From: Callaeas wilsoni
Lineage: Eukaryota; Chordata; Aves; Passeriformes; Callaeidae
Length of the DNA: 64,000 nucleotides
Assembly: GCA_013398955.1 (NCBI GenBank)
Contig: VWPU01003223.1
Coordinates: 186,001-250,000, forward strand
Reading direction: 5' to 3'
Both the position numbers and the translations under genes were made by a program. Positions within the stretch are counted from its first letter, which is position 1. The number at the start of each line of letters is the position of its first letter. Below, piece after piece: positions 1 through 10,760 of this stretch. The notes beneath the pieces are model-generated. The model made no database searches, had not been told where the DNA came from, and was given only the letters and a program-made list of their open reading frames with translations.

Positions 1-250
1 ATCTCCCCTAGAGGGAGGATGGGTCATGGGAGAGATAAGGAGCCCTGCCCCACCTGGTTTTGACAGCTGGCCCATTAACAGAAGATAGTCCAGACAAAGG
101 AGGCAAGGGACACAGCCCCACCTGGTTTAACAGCTCCTGAAGATAGTAATAGAATACACTGCAACCCAGGACATGATGCCACCTTAACGCCGAAGTTGTT
201 GGTCACAGCTCCCTGTTCAGTCTTTAATCATCCTGCTTTTCTTCTTGAAA
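1..250. repeat. Possible old LTR-type or other dispersed repeat fragment
   Basis: The segment is richer in GC than the AT-rich DNA that follows. It contains an internal near-duplication: the phrase CCCCACCTGGTTT followed by ACAGCT and then GAAGATAGT occurs near 49-89 and again near 116-148. The style, with repeated short phrases and a sharp composition change near 250, resembles fragments of avian endogenous retroviral LTRs. I cannot identify a family, find no terminal TG...CA pair, and the left edge is cut by the window. It could equally be unique sequence with a small local duplication. Confidence 0.25.
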
Positions 251-2089
251 AAACTGCTGCAACTGTTGAGATTCAGTTTCTGATGTTTTCCCAACTGCTT
301 TCTGTTTCACCGTATGGGTGAAAATTTATTATTTTGGCCAAAATGTATTATTTTATTGTATTGTTTGGTCAATGTAAGATCCTAAGTCTTTGGACAGATC
401 ACAGTACTACCATTCTGTAGGTTCTGCTAAAATGGGATCATATTTCTCTTATTATGCTCTTTAATGTAAGTAGCATACTTCGCGTTCCTATTTAAATACC
501 CTCTTTCTGCTATTTATTACTTTGTGTGCTGTTTTTCTGCTTTCAGCACGAGCCAATATAATTGCCTTTATGTACTTTCAGGTGAAGAATGATTTACTCA
601 CCAGACCAAAAAAAAAAAAGGTATTGGGCATAAATAACTTCTGAGTGTGTCTCAACATTCTTGTATTTATTACATGTTCGAGAGAGTGCTACCTAGTTTG
701 AGAGCAATTCTTTGCAGAAAATATATTGCAAAAAGTGCAGTATGCGTCTAGAGAGTTTTCAAAAACACTTTCATTTGTGGTGCAGGGAACAAAGAACTGT
801 GAAATAGGTGGTAAAACACAATACACAGTGATTTTTACATACCGAAGGTGCTAACACCTACTAAAAGACACATGTGCTAACAAAGACCTTAATGTTAAAG
901 GTCTGTTTTAAAGCTGAATTAAATTCTGAACAGACTGAAAATACTCAGAAATACATTTTAAGGTTTTAAGACATTATGTCTTTCTGCTTCCTTTTTTTGC
1001 ATGTCAGCTGGGGCTTTATTTTGGATTTTTTTACACTGTATTGGGTTCTGTCAGTTTTCTAGAAAGTACTTCTATAATGAGGTGTGCGTAGAAATGTGCT
1101 AGATTTATTTAACTCCTGTAACTGATTACCCACACGTTGGTGCAGTACATTATTTCACCATGGGTTAAGCTGGTTATTGTCTAACAGTCTCCACTCATAC
1201 TTCTTCCTGCTTCTATATAACACTTCTGTCAAATATTCTGTTTAATGTTTAGTGCGGTATGTTGGATAGCTTTGTAGTGTTTTCTCTCTAGAGCCTTAAA
1301 CTTATCTCTAGAGAGGTGTTAGTGTTGCAAAAATGAAATTTTGAATAGTTCATCTCATTTGGTCTGGAGTTTTGTTACAGCTTTAATTCAGTCTGGTCTG
1401 CACGGGAAATCCCAACTAATTTTCTTGGTATTGTTTCATTAGTTGATAAAAGAAAACAACCAGAAGGTAACATTTGCAAAAGTTATGAATTTTTTATTGA
1501 AGAATGGCTGATTTTGAGGTTTTATTTTCAGGACTAGTTAGAGAAGGGCCTTGAACTCCACAAACTTTATTCATATGTCACTGTACTAATTTCTGAACAG
1601 ATTTTTTCTTCAGTTCTTCCTATTTATTGTCTTCTTGTCCCACAGGAAGTAATTTGAATAGCAAAACCATAGATAACCCTTTTTCAGCTGAATTGTGCTT
1701 CCCAAAAGAGGTGGAGTCTTGTGATGGAACAGTGTTAGTTTGTAAAAATATTGTTTGGTTTAGGATCAAACTCTTTGAAATTTGAGATATTTGAGTTTAG
1801 GTTCTTTTCAGTGTATAAATACTGATTCTTAGTACACATTGGAACAGTCAGAAGCAAAGGTTGAAGTTAGGAAAATGAATGAGGAATATTCCTTCCTTTT
1901 TACCGTATCATTTCTGTTCATCTTATTGTGACTTTCAGGGTTATCGCTGATGCTTCTTTAAAACTTTGCAGTTGCATGATGATCTAAAAGATGTGAATTA
2001 CAAGGTAAAAATTGGAAAGACATCAAAGTCTCACTGTGGCCCCTCCAGTATATAGAGATACTTTTTGGTATCCTCAAGAAATTAACTTC
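251..2089. other. AT-rich non-coding sequence
   Basis: No coding exon, RNA gene or recognisable repeat is visible. Small structures include a 12-bp palindrome TTTTGGCCAAAA at 332-343, an A-run near 608-619, and a perfect 10-bp inverted repeat CTCTCTAGAG / CTCTAGAGAG at 1284-1293 and 1306-1315 with a 12-nt loop. Confidence 0.7.
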
Positions 2090-3070
2090 ATAATTGCTTA
2101 CAATAATGTGTTATGTTTCAATGAATCTCCAGTTTTCTGCTGGGATATTTTTACTGGTTGTTAATTTCAATGCTAGATATTTTGTTTGGGTACCAGCTAA
2201 CTTGCTAATCTGTGCAGTCGTGTCCTGTAAAACTGCTTCCTCCTGAACTTTGTATTTCCACTCATTCTTCTGAATCCATCCACATATTTTTTCCTTCCTT
2301 TCTTCTGAGTATCTCCATATTGATGTCAATCCCTCTTGCAATACCTTCCAGTACCACTCTGAATTGCGTAAACATGCTATTATACTAATAGCTTTTCCTG
2401 GTGTCTTGGCACAGATCTGTTCAGCTGATAGTGCTGGTGAAAAGCAATTTAAACCAGCCCAATGAGTGCTGGCAATCACTCTGCCATTTCTCTCCTCCAC
2501 TTACTAAATGTAGACATTCAGCACCATTCATTTTCCAGCTTCAGAAAGCCTGTATCTTCTGTACCTTGCAATGCTGCTACGTATACCTGGGGGAATAAGG
2601 ACCCAGGAGAGACATTCTGGACAATGATTTTATCTTCTCCACTTGCATCCTCCTCTCTCTCATGCCTTGCAGGTATCATACCAGTGTTCGTACCCTTCTT
2701 GAGTCCAATGAGGAATCAGGAATCACAGCGCACCCTTAATTATCCAAAGCTGGTTTTGAAAGTTCGCTGTCATACCTGGGGGAAAAATGCCTTTTCCTGT
2801 TGCCTTTGCCTGCTCAGGGTTAGTCCTACCCACATACAGAGACCAGGAGTCGTGACTCTTTGTTGCTTTGGCCTTGGGAGGCTTGTCTGTGCTTGCTGAG
2901 CCTGATGTTGCTGGTGTTGCTGCCTTTGGGAGACATCCTTTCCAGGGTAGTCTTACTTTTTAGGAACAATGTTTTGTTTTTTTTCTCAGGCACTGGATCC
3001 TGGAGTCATCCCTTGTGCTCCTGTACCTGGAGAACTGGGCAGCAGGCTTTAATGTCTGAGCTGGGGTGAT
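2090..3070 (-). other. Unrecognised segment with overlapping open frames, possibly a degraded element or retrocopy
   Basis: Two minus-strand frames stand out. One runs from 2500 down to 2111 (129 codons from ATG; charged and Trp-rich, with motifs such as WYWKVL and EERKEKICGW). The other ends at the stop at 2723-2725 and reads back to about 2960 without needing a Met; it is Ala/Thr/Lys/Pro-rich, with KPPKAKATK and GIFPPGM. A related phrase (IPPGI) recurs in a minus-strand reading near 2585-2600, because TTCCCCCAGGTAT occurs twice about 190 bp apart. The first frame has amino-acid composition like a real protein, whereas the intervening DNA contains stops and frame changes. I do not recognise a family. 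A degraded mobile-element gene or processed pseudogene is plausible. Long plus-strand frames over the same bases (2462-2899, 2860-3069) look like shadows. Confidence 0.3.
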
Positions 3071-3834
3071 GAGTATAGAGTTCAAAGTCTCAGCCCATCT
3101 GGTATCTGAGGACACTTACTGTTCCTCAAAGGGAGCTACTGCTACTAATTATTTGCACTAAACAGCTCCCAAAATGTCTTAGATGTAGTATCAGCATACA
3201 AGAACAGCACACTGAAATATTTTCATATGATATTATATGATATATATTTCCAAATCCAGAAAAAGTAGTGAGCAAATTAAAGTTGAATAGTGCTTTTTCC
3301 GTCCCTGTTTCTCTTCCAGTTTTCTGTTTGAAGGCTTTTAATAAATCTTTTATAAACTGTATCTGTCTGTTAATTCAGAATAATTAAAACCATTTTTTCA
3401 GTCTTAAATGTTGGATATCAATTCTGGCCTGCTGCTATGATGATAGAAAATGTGATATAAAGATTTTAATTGACAGTCTGTGCTGAATCACTGTGCCTGC
3501 TAACTGTCAGGGACAACCTGTCCTGGTGACATTCCTGCCGGTTTGCCAGGTCCCTCGGCGATCCTGAGGAAACTGTAGTAGCTCTGTCTGCCAAGTTTTT
3601 TCTATGTACATCAGTGTAAAAGCTGACAGCGTACTGAAGTTCGATTCTATTTTTTTTGTCTTCCTTCTCACAAATCAATTAATATTATTTTTAATGTAGA
3701 TTTCTTTGCTTTATGTATCTCTGCATCCACAGAAGAAAAAGTAGTAAATAATTTTTCTTTCATTGCACTATTTGATTTTCCATTTATGGTGCTATGCCCA
3801 GGCCATGGTACTTTCAAAGGTGGCTACATGAAGT
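3071..3834. other. Non-coding sequence, nothing recognised
   Basis: AT-rich DNA with an ATATGATATTATATGATATA-like stretch near 3225-3246. A slightly GC-richer patch lies near 3475-3580, with a 70-codon minus-strand frame that shows no family motif. Confidence 0.6.
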
Positions 3835-4441
3835 GCTTCAGGTAGTTGTAGGAGAGCGATAAGGTTCTCCCTTTTCTTCAGGGTAAACAACCCCAGCTCC
3901 CTCAGCTGCTCCTGATATTACTTATGTCCTTCAGCAGCTCTTACCCTTCTCTGGACACTTTTCAGCACCTCAGTGTCATTCTTGAACTGAGGGGCCCAGA
4001 ACTGAACACAGGATTCAAGGTGCAGCCTCACCAGTGCTGAGTACAGGAGGACAATCACTGCCCTGGTCCTGCTGGCTGCACTATTGCTGATCCCACCCAA
4101 GATGCCATCGGCCCTCTTGGCCTCCTGGGCACTCTGCTGGCTCATGTTCAGCTGCTGTTAACCAGCACCCCCAGGTCCTTTTCTGCTGAGCAGCTTTTCA
4201 GCCAATCTGCTCCCAGACCGTGGCACTGCCTGGTGTTGTTGTGACCCTAGTGCAGGACCTGGCACTTTGTCTTATTGAACCTCACCACTGTGCTCGGCCC
4301 ATCGGTCCTTCTGCAGAGCCCTCCTACCCTCCAGCAGATGAACATTCCCCCCCAGCTTAGTGTCATCTGCACAGTTACTAAGGGTGCACTCAATCCCCTC
4401 ATCCAGACCATTTGATAAAGATACTGAACAGGACTGGCCTT
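3835..4441 (-). mobile_element. CR1 LINE fragment, reverse-transcriptase C-terminal part
   Basis: Read on the minus strand, this encodes the end of a CR1 reverse-transcriptase ORF. Within about 4145-3918 the phrases [20 protein letters not shown] and VLKSVQRR align with the family pattern LYSALVRPHLEYCVQFWAP...LERVQRRA. On the plus strand, phrases such as ACAACCCCAGCTCCCTCAGC and GTGTCATCTGCACAGTTACT are the usual complement of CR1. The fragment stops at both ends inside the element: the extreme 3' tail is absent at the left (about 3835), and homology fades at the right after AGGACTGGCC (about 4441). Several frameshifts and stops make it a dead copy. Boundaries are by eye. Confidence 0.88.
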
Positions 4442-7400
4442 TGCTACTTACTTGTGCAGTTCGTCTATTGATTAAACAGATGCTTCTTTGATTTATGAAA
4501 AATATTTATAGGTCTGTGTGCAGTTTCTGGATTTGTACGTGCTACCCTTCTCTGTCCCAATCTGCAGAGTGGATGCCATCCCATGGTCCCTGAGCTGGCC
4601 AGGTGCAGGCAGAGCCTGGAGCTGGTAGTGACTGTGGTTGTGCACTGGAGGCAGGCTCTGGGCAGTGCTTGCATGAGAGGCAAACAAGTCACGGTTTTCT
4701 GGAGTTGTGGAATCACACAAAATGTTAGCTCCACAGTCTTCTCATTTGTAAAATGGGAATAATAAGCTTCTCCACATGGTATTTGTTTGAGAAACTTCGG
4801 TGAAAACGTCCGTAGGTATTGTTCATCTAATACAAGAGAACAGTAAATAGATACTTATATAAAAGTAGGTGTTGTGCTGTGTACTTTTCCTTTTGAAAGC
4901 AACAATAGTACAGGCAGGCCATTACAATGGGAAGTTGTGTCTTGGTGGAAGCGTTCTTTTATGTCTATAATTTTGTAAATATCTTGTCACTTGGTCAGGG
5001 CAAAACCAGCTTTAAATTTTATCCCACTTGACAAATGAAAACATCACTGCCAGTCCTTGGACCTCTAAATTGATATGATGTCTCAGTAAGTAATTCTATT
5101 TCGAAAAAAGATATGCAGAGACTGTAGTGTTTGGCTCTTAGGGCAAAATTTTGGGATCTGTTCCTGCTTGTAGATTTACAGGAGCATGTTACACTGCCAT
5201 GTTACCATCAGTCACAGAGATTGGAACTGTAAGAGTTCTGCAGAGTTAATGTCCTAAAAAATCAGACCAAAGTTTCACCTGATGGATTCAATAATATCTT
5301 TATTAAAATAATTAGATTTTCCTATTACATAAGCAGCAATAAATTCTTCAGTATCACTGTCAGATAATTAATAATGTGGGATTATGATCTCTCTGTGGAA
5401 AAGTAGATAAAGAAAGGAACCAGAGGCAGAAAATGAAAGTTTGATGATAATATTGGAGATAAAAAAAACAAATGAGTGAAAGAACTATCAGATTTAAAGA
5501 GATATCATGCAAATAGAAATGTGATAGAAGTGTATAAAGAACTGGTAATGTAGAAAAAGGAAAAGTGACATAAGTAAAGCAAATATGTCTCATATTTCAA
5601 GGAAGTATTTCAAAGAAATATCCTGAAATAAAAAGAAAAATTTAACAAAATAGTCTTTGAAAGTCACAAGCACTGTTTTGCAGAACATAAAATTTGCTTA
5701 TGGATAGGTACTGCTGCTGGGGGACTGGAGTTTATTCTAGTTCAATTAACCTATATACGTACACTTATAAATCTGCATTATAGGACATATGCCCATGTGG
5801 TCCTCACACATCAAGCTTCATATAAACACACTGTGAGATCAATGAGATCCTGTGGGAGGACAGAACAAATACTGTCACTGCACAGAGAAATAGCAAAAGG
5901 AGGTGTCTTTGTAGCATATAACAAGGAAAATTTTGAGTTAAGGAATAAATTCTGCCCTTTTGATTTCAGAGTTGTTGGCCTTTGTACTGTGGATCTGATT
6001 CTGGCCTACAAAGCAGAAGAGTTCAGTGTGAAGCAGGGTTGATGGGCTTTGATGGGCTGGACTCATGCCAAGCCTTCATGCATTGCCTGATCATTTCTTG
6101 TGAAATGCGTTACTCTATTTTTCAACTTAGGAGAAATATTTCGTTTGCAAAACACGTAGCTGCATATTCACTTACGCTTCCCAAGCATGTGAATGCATGG
6201 GGTGAGATGGATGGCAGTAATTTTCGCAGCTTAAGTTGCCACTTTATCATGGGGAAGCAAATAGGATCCATACGAGGTACATGTTATTGCAGAGTATGTT
6301 CCTTGTGTATCATTTGGCTGCAGTTAAAGCCCATCAAATCTCCTTTATGACTCCTTATATCTCAAGATTCTATTTGTGTCAGATTTCATGTGTGTATTTC
6401 ACTAGAGGCTGCATTCAAAGCAACATATTCCAGACAGGAGAGCAGCTGCTGGCTGCTGCTGTGCTAGGATGGAAATTCAGGCAAAAAACATCTGCGTAAT
6501 CAGGGAAAATTAGAATTCCTCATGCTAAAGGAGATGTCGGATTCAAGAAAGGGTTTTTCTTTAATAATTCTTACTTAGTATACTGGAATATGCTGTCCAT
6601 TGATCTCATTAGGTCCCACAAAATGCTTTGTCTTAGGGTGGTACATACTAGGAAAAAAACACATTTAGATATAAAAGATGAAGCAAAATGCATGCAACTG
6701 ACTAAAGAACACACTTCTGTATCAGTTGAAGGAGCTATTGCATCCTGGTACTCTTTATGCCCTGTTTCTCATAATGAAACAGATAGGGACACTCATGCAA
6801 TGTTTTAAATACACCAAAAATTATTAAAGATTGCCTGAACTGAACTGACATTTCAGTACTGAAAGCATTTGGTAGTGGCTGCCATTTTCATGCATTAAGA
6901 AAGCAGGCATATTAATTCTTGGGAAAATACATTATGACAGCTGTCTTTTGGAAGTCTGTTGTCCATGAGGGTTCTGCTGGAAAGACCTATCTTTTAAAGA
7001 AACGCTAACTGTGATAGTGAGCTTTCTTGGGCCTTTTCAGTTCTGCTTTGGTTCTCATACTCCGTTCATCTGTGCCATGGTTTGAACGATGAAGCTGTTG
7101 GATGTGCAGGTGGGTGTTCTCTGTTTGCTGTGTCCTGCGTTGCCCCTGGGCATGAGGGATATGAGTTTGCTGCAGCTGCCCTCTCAGAACCTCTGCCAGG
7201 GCTCTGTAAGTAATTAGGTGGAATTATTGTATATTAAAATATGCCGATACATTTGAAAAGATGTTACTGTAGCAATGGGATTTTTAGAAATGAAAGCTCT
7301 CTACTGTGTTTCAAGTCTGCCGTGGCCAAAAGCTAGCCTAGTAGGAAACACAGCCAGCAATGACAGCCTTTTTTTTTGAGAATTTAGTAACCTGGATTTC

Positions 7401-9886
7401 TGCTACAAAAAGATTTTACAGCTCTCATATATATTGATGAGGATAATCTAAAGAGAGTTTATCTCTGTAATCTAATTTGGAAGATTAATTACTGAGCTGT
7501 TTTTTATGTATTTTATCCTTACATGCACAGCATGTACGGGCACCCCAATGTAAAATTAATCTTTTTTTTTAATCAATACAGAAGTTGAACTTGTGCTTTT
7601 GAATGCCATGCTAACCCCTGGCTTGGGCAACAAAATGGCACGGTCCCTTCAGATGGGACACTGTCCACTGCTTTTCTTCTGTAGTGCCTGAGAACAACAG
7701 CCCTAGTTTTGCAGTCATGACATTAGCACTATCCCAAAAATGCACATCAGGATACATTGCTTGCCTGACATGGCAAGGGTGCTCTGCTTGCTATATATAG
7801 CAATACGTAACAATATCTATCATTTGCTGGAGATACTCTTGCAACTTACATTATTTACTCCCTAGCAGAGTTTCTCTTCTGCTACCGCTGGAGAACATTT
7901 CAAGTGGTTAATAGAAAATCCAGTCCCTTATCTGTGAGCTTGTTATATGTGCCTGTCATTTGCTCATATTATCACAACAGCTTGTAGAATATTGTCATTC
8001 GTTTCCAAAGTATCAAAAAAAGGCAGTGATCTACCTCAGTTCCTCTCCCTCTGCCTCCACAGACACATGCTCCATGCAGCCTTGCAGCTGCACGGCGTGG
8101 GAGTTGTGTGGTTTTGGCCTGCCCATGCAGTGCTGACAGGTCAGGAATGTGAGATGGAGCACTGGCACTGATTTCCGAGAAATCATGAAACAGTGATTTT
8201 TAGCTGAAAAGAGAGTATAGGGGAGGTGTTGTGATAGTCTCCATTTGAAAGATGATTGCTCAGGAAGTGTAGGGGGAGGAAAGTGAAAGGGGGTGGCAGA
8301 AGGGTAGGGGGACCTTTGGATACACTTAGGCTATCAGATTGTAGACAGCTTTGTGAAAAACGAGTTATGAACTACTCTAGAAAGCAGTAATATGGAAGAG
8401 AGGAGAGCTGTAACAAAACACTTCTGCATGTGAAGAAAGCATCTTTGCTGCCCATCTGATCTTGCTTTTGTTTTGAATACTGAAGGAAATTAAACATCAA
8501 CCGACAACAGGGTTTTTCAGATGCCTCTGGCAGTTTGCATGCTACATCACACCTTAATCAGTGATAATTCATTCAGAAAATCTTGTAGACATGGACTTGT
8601 GTAATGAGATCACATACTCTTTTGGGGAACATAGTCCTCATCTAGAAAAACAGTGATCTAATTTTGCATTGTTCTGATTTGACATTTCAGTGGAAGTTGT
8701 GTGGTAGCTCTGAATTGCAGGTGAGACAAAGTGTGGGAAAGCTTTCTGCATGAGAGAAACTTTAGCTTTTAGCATTGAAATTTTAATTCTCATGGAAAAC
8801 AAGCAAAGCTGTAACTGGGAACTTGCTCAAACATCCAAATGAAGAAAACACAGATTTAGAGTTCAGCCAGACTCCTCTCTAATTAGTGTTCTTACAGTGT
8901 GGCAATGACCATGGTAGATGCTCTTGAAGATTATCACCTTCTGAGACTAGAGATGAACCATTAAATTCATTGAAGCAGTCAGCGTTTCCTTTTGTGGGTG
9001 CATACTCTTGGCAGCTGAAAAAGTGTTGCTCTCTTAAATGAGTATATTCCTATCAGGTAATGTCTGATCATAAGATGAACAATTGCAGTATGTTATATTT
9101 CACTGTCAATCTCTTTACTTAGTTTTTTTTTTTCTTTTTTTTTTTTTTAAGCAAAGGCTATGATAGAAAGTTTAGTCTGAATTCAGTTTCTTTTTCTAAC
9201 ACATACTGTTCAATGTACTGAAAATCTGTGAGTAATTAAGGAATTTTTAAATTTAAAGTGTAAGTACTACTTTGGATCCATTAATTTTGTGGCAGGCATA
9301 CCTAATACAGTCTTGTAATTTTTAGGAATTATTGAAACTAGCTGATAGCCTTCTGTTTTTTTAGGTTCTCTATTAAGCTAATACTTGGAATACCTTAGAA
9401 CCAAAGGTTTCTGTAAGGAATTTTTGCAATGTAGAACTGCTTTAAAATATTTATCAGTCACACATAGGAGCTCATGGCATTCTAAGCTGCTTGTTCCTTT
9501 GAGGCCCAGCCAAAATTTCAACACAAAGTCTTGATATCCGTGCTTTCCAGAGATGATTTATGACTTATCCAGAACAAAGTTTGGCACACATGACTGCTGA
9601 ACTCCAGCCCAGCTTAAAGCACATAACTCCTGCAACATGTACAGCAAGCGGAGCCAGGTGTGTGTCCAGCAGGGAAGGGCAGGCAGCTGTTGGATGTCGG
9701 TGTCCCTGTACCATGTCTCTTCCATCCTGCCAGCCCATGGCAAGCAGAAAGGCTCTTCTGGTGTGACCTCAGGTCCAGCAAATGGACTCAGCCAGCACTT
9801 AGTTAAAAAGCTGTTATGGAAAGTGGCAGAAAAACTTCATCCATGGGTTAAGAGAGCTGGTTCAGCTTTGCTGATAGAAGGAAGAC
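4442..9886. other. Non-coding sequence, no exon or known repeat seen
   Basis: Long AT-rich stretch. Open frames are short (the largest is 122 codons, plus strand, 5982-6350) and have no domain or low-complexity pattern to suggest a real protein. A purine-rich patch lies around 5400-5650 and a T-tract at 9123-9148. No CR1 phrase was found. This is compatible with deep intronic or intergenic DNA. Confidence 0.6.
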
Positions 9887-9922
9887 CAGATCTGCTGGTT
9901 TGCTCTTCAACCGGCAGATCTG
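9887..9922. repeat. Compact 14-bp inverted repeat (hairpin)
   Basis: CAGATCTGCTGGTT at 9887-9900 pairs with AACCGGCAGATCTG at 9909-9922 across an 8-nt loop (9901-9908). Thirteen of 14 pairs are Watson-Crick; the other is T-G, a wobble in + strand RNA. Pairing does not extend outward, so it is too short for a typical microRNA precursor. It could be a chance palindrome or an old element terminus. Confidence 0.8.
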
Positions 9923-10440
9923 ACTGTGTACAGGCAGCAAGCAGATTTGCTGCAAGATTTTGTTATTTTATTCCATTTTATTTAAAAATTTTTACAATTG
10001 ATTCTTGCTCTATCACTATATTTCAATAGAATTTAGGGCCTTGTTTTTAGTGAATATAACCCGGGGAATGTCATGGGGTCACTACTATCACAGTGAATAT
10101 TTTATTACAGCAGTTGAAATCTTGTATTTTGATAAGGGAGAGGGTACCACCATTTCAGTTCTGTGAAATCTCTCTGAGGATCATTACCTTATTTGCTTAT
10201 TTAGTTTTTGAGACAGGCAGAGCATTAATGAATGTCAGGAAGAAAACATGATCTGATACCATTTTAAGCACTTTGCCAGAACAGTAAGCAAACTTTTCCA
10301 ATCTGTCTGATGATTTCTGTGATTATGCAATAAAGCTAGCCTAGCTTTTGGACTGGTTCAGGACTAAGGGGTAACGTGTCATCAAGTGGAGATCTTTTCA
10401 TTTATCAGTTTATTTTTTTGCCTTTCCACAGAGACTGGCC
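9923..10440. other. Non-coding sequence, nothing recognised
   Basis: AT-rich DNA with no exon, RNA gene or repeat that I can identify. Confidence 0.6.
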
Positions 10441-10760
10441 AAATAAAATGTTTTCTTTGTGCCCTGTTCGACACTCTGGTGTTTTCATCAGTTTCTCTCT
10501 GTCTCTGGGGCTAGGAGTGTCAGTTAGCTGCAATAAAGTGTAAGTTTTGCCACTTTGGTGTTTATTGAGAGCTCTCAGATATTTAGTGCCCAGTTTCCTG
10601 GACCTGTGCCTTGGGCGAGCCATGTGGGACATGTGCTCAAGAGCTGTCGTAGAAATGTGTGTGGCTGATCCGGGCACAGTAGTAATAAAATACAGAGCTG
10701 AGAGTCATCTCCTGCCCACTGATAGGCAAGTTCAGCAAACTCTATTTGTAAATTTTTGAC
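10441..10760 (+). other. LTR-like segment with three poly(A) signals, family not recognised
   Basis: Three AATAAA hexamers lie close together on the plus strand (near 10442, 10532 and 10684). GC-richer DNA between them contains GAGAGCTCTCAGATATTTAG and GATCCGGGCACAG. Clustered poly(A) signals of this kind are common in LTR U3/R regions. However, I cannot find matched termini, a primer-binding site or retroviral genes nearby, and AATAAA is frequent by chance in AT-rich DNA. Treat this as a weak candidate only. Confidence 0.18.

Noticed and set aside
580..590. TTTCAG|GTGAAG as a recursive splice site
   Set aside because: The donor half departs from GTAAGT/GTGAGT and there is no clear RS-exon donor downstream.
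5982..6350. 122-codon plus frame
   Set aside because: No domain, no splice-site pair and no codon pattern suggesting selection.
8718..8730. TTGCAG|GTGAGA as a recursive splice site
   Set aside because: The upstream tract is purine-rich, so the acceptor half is poor.
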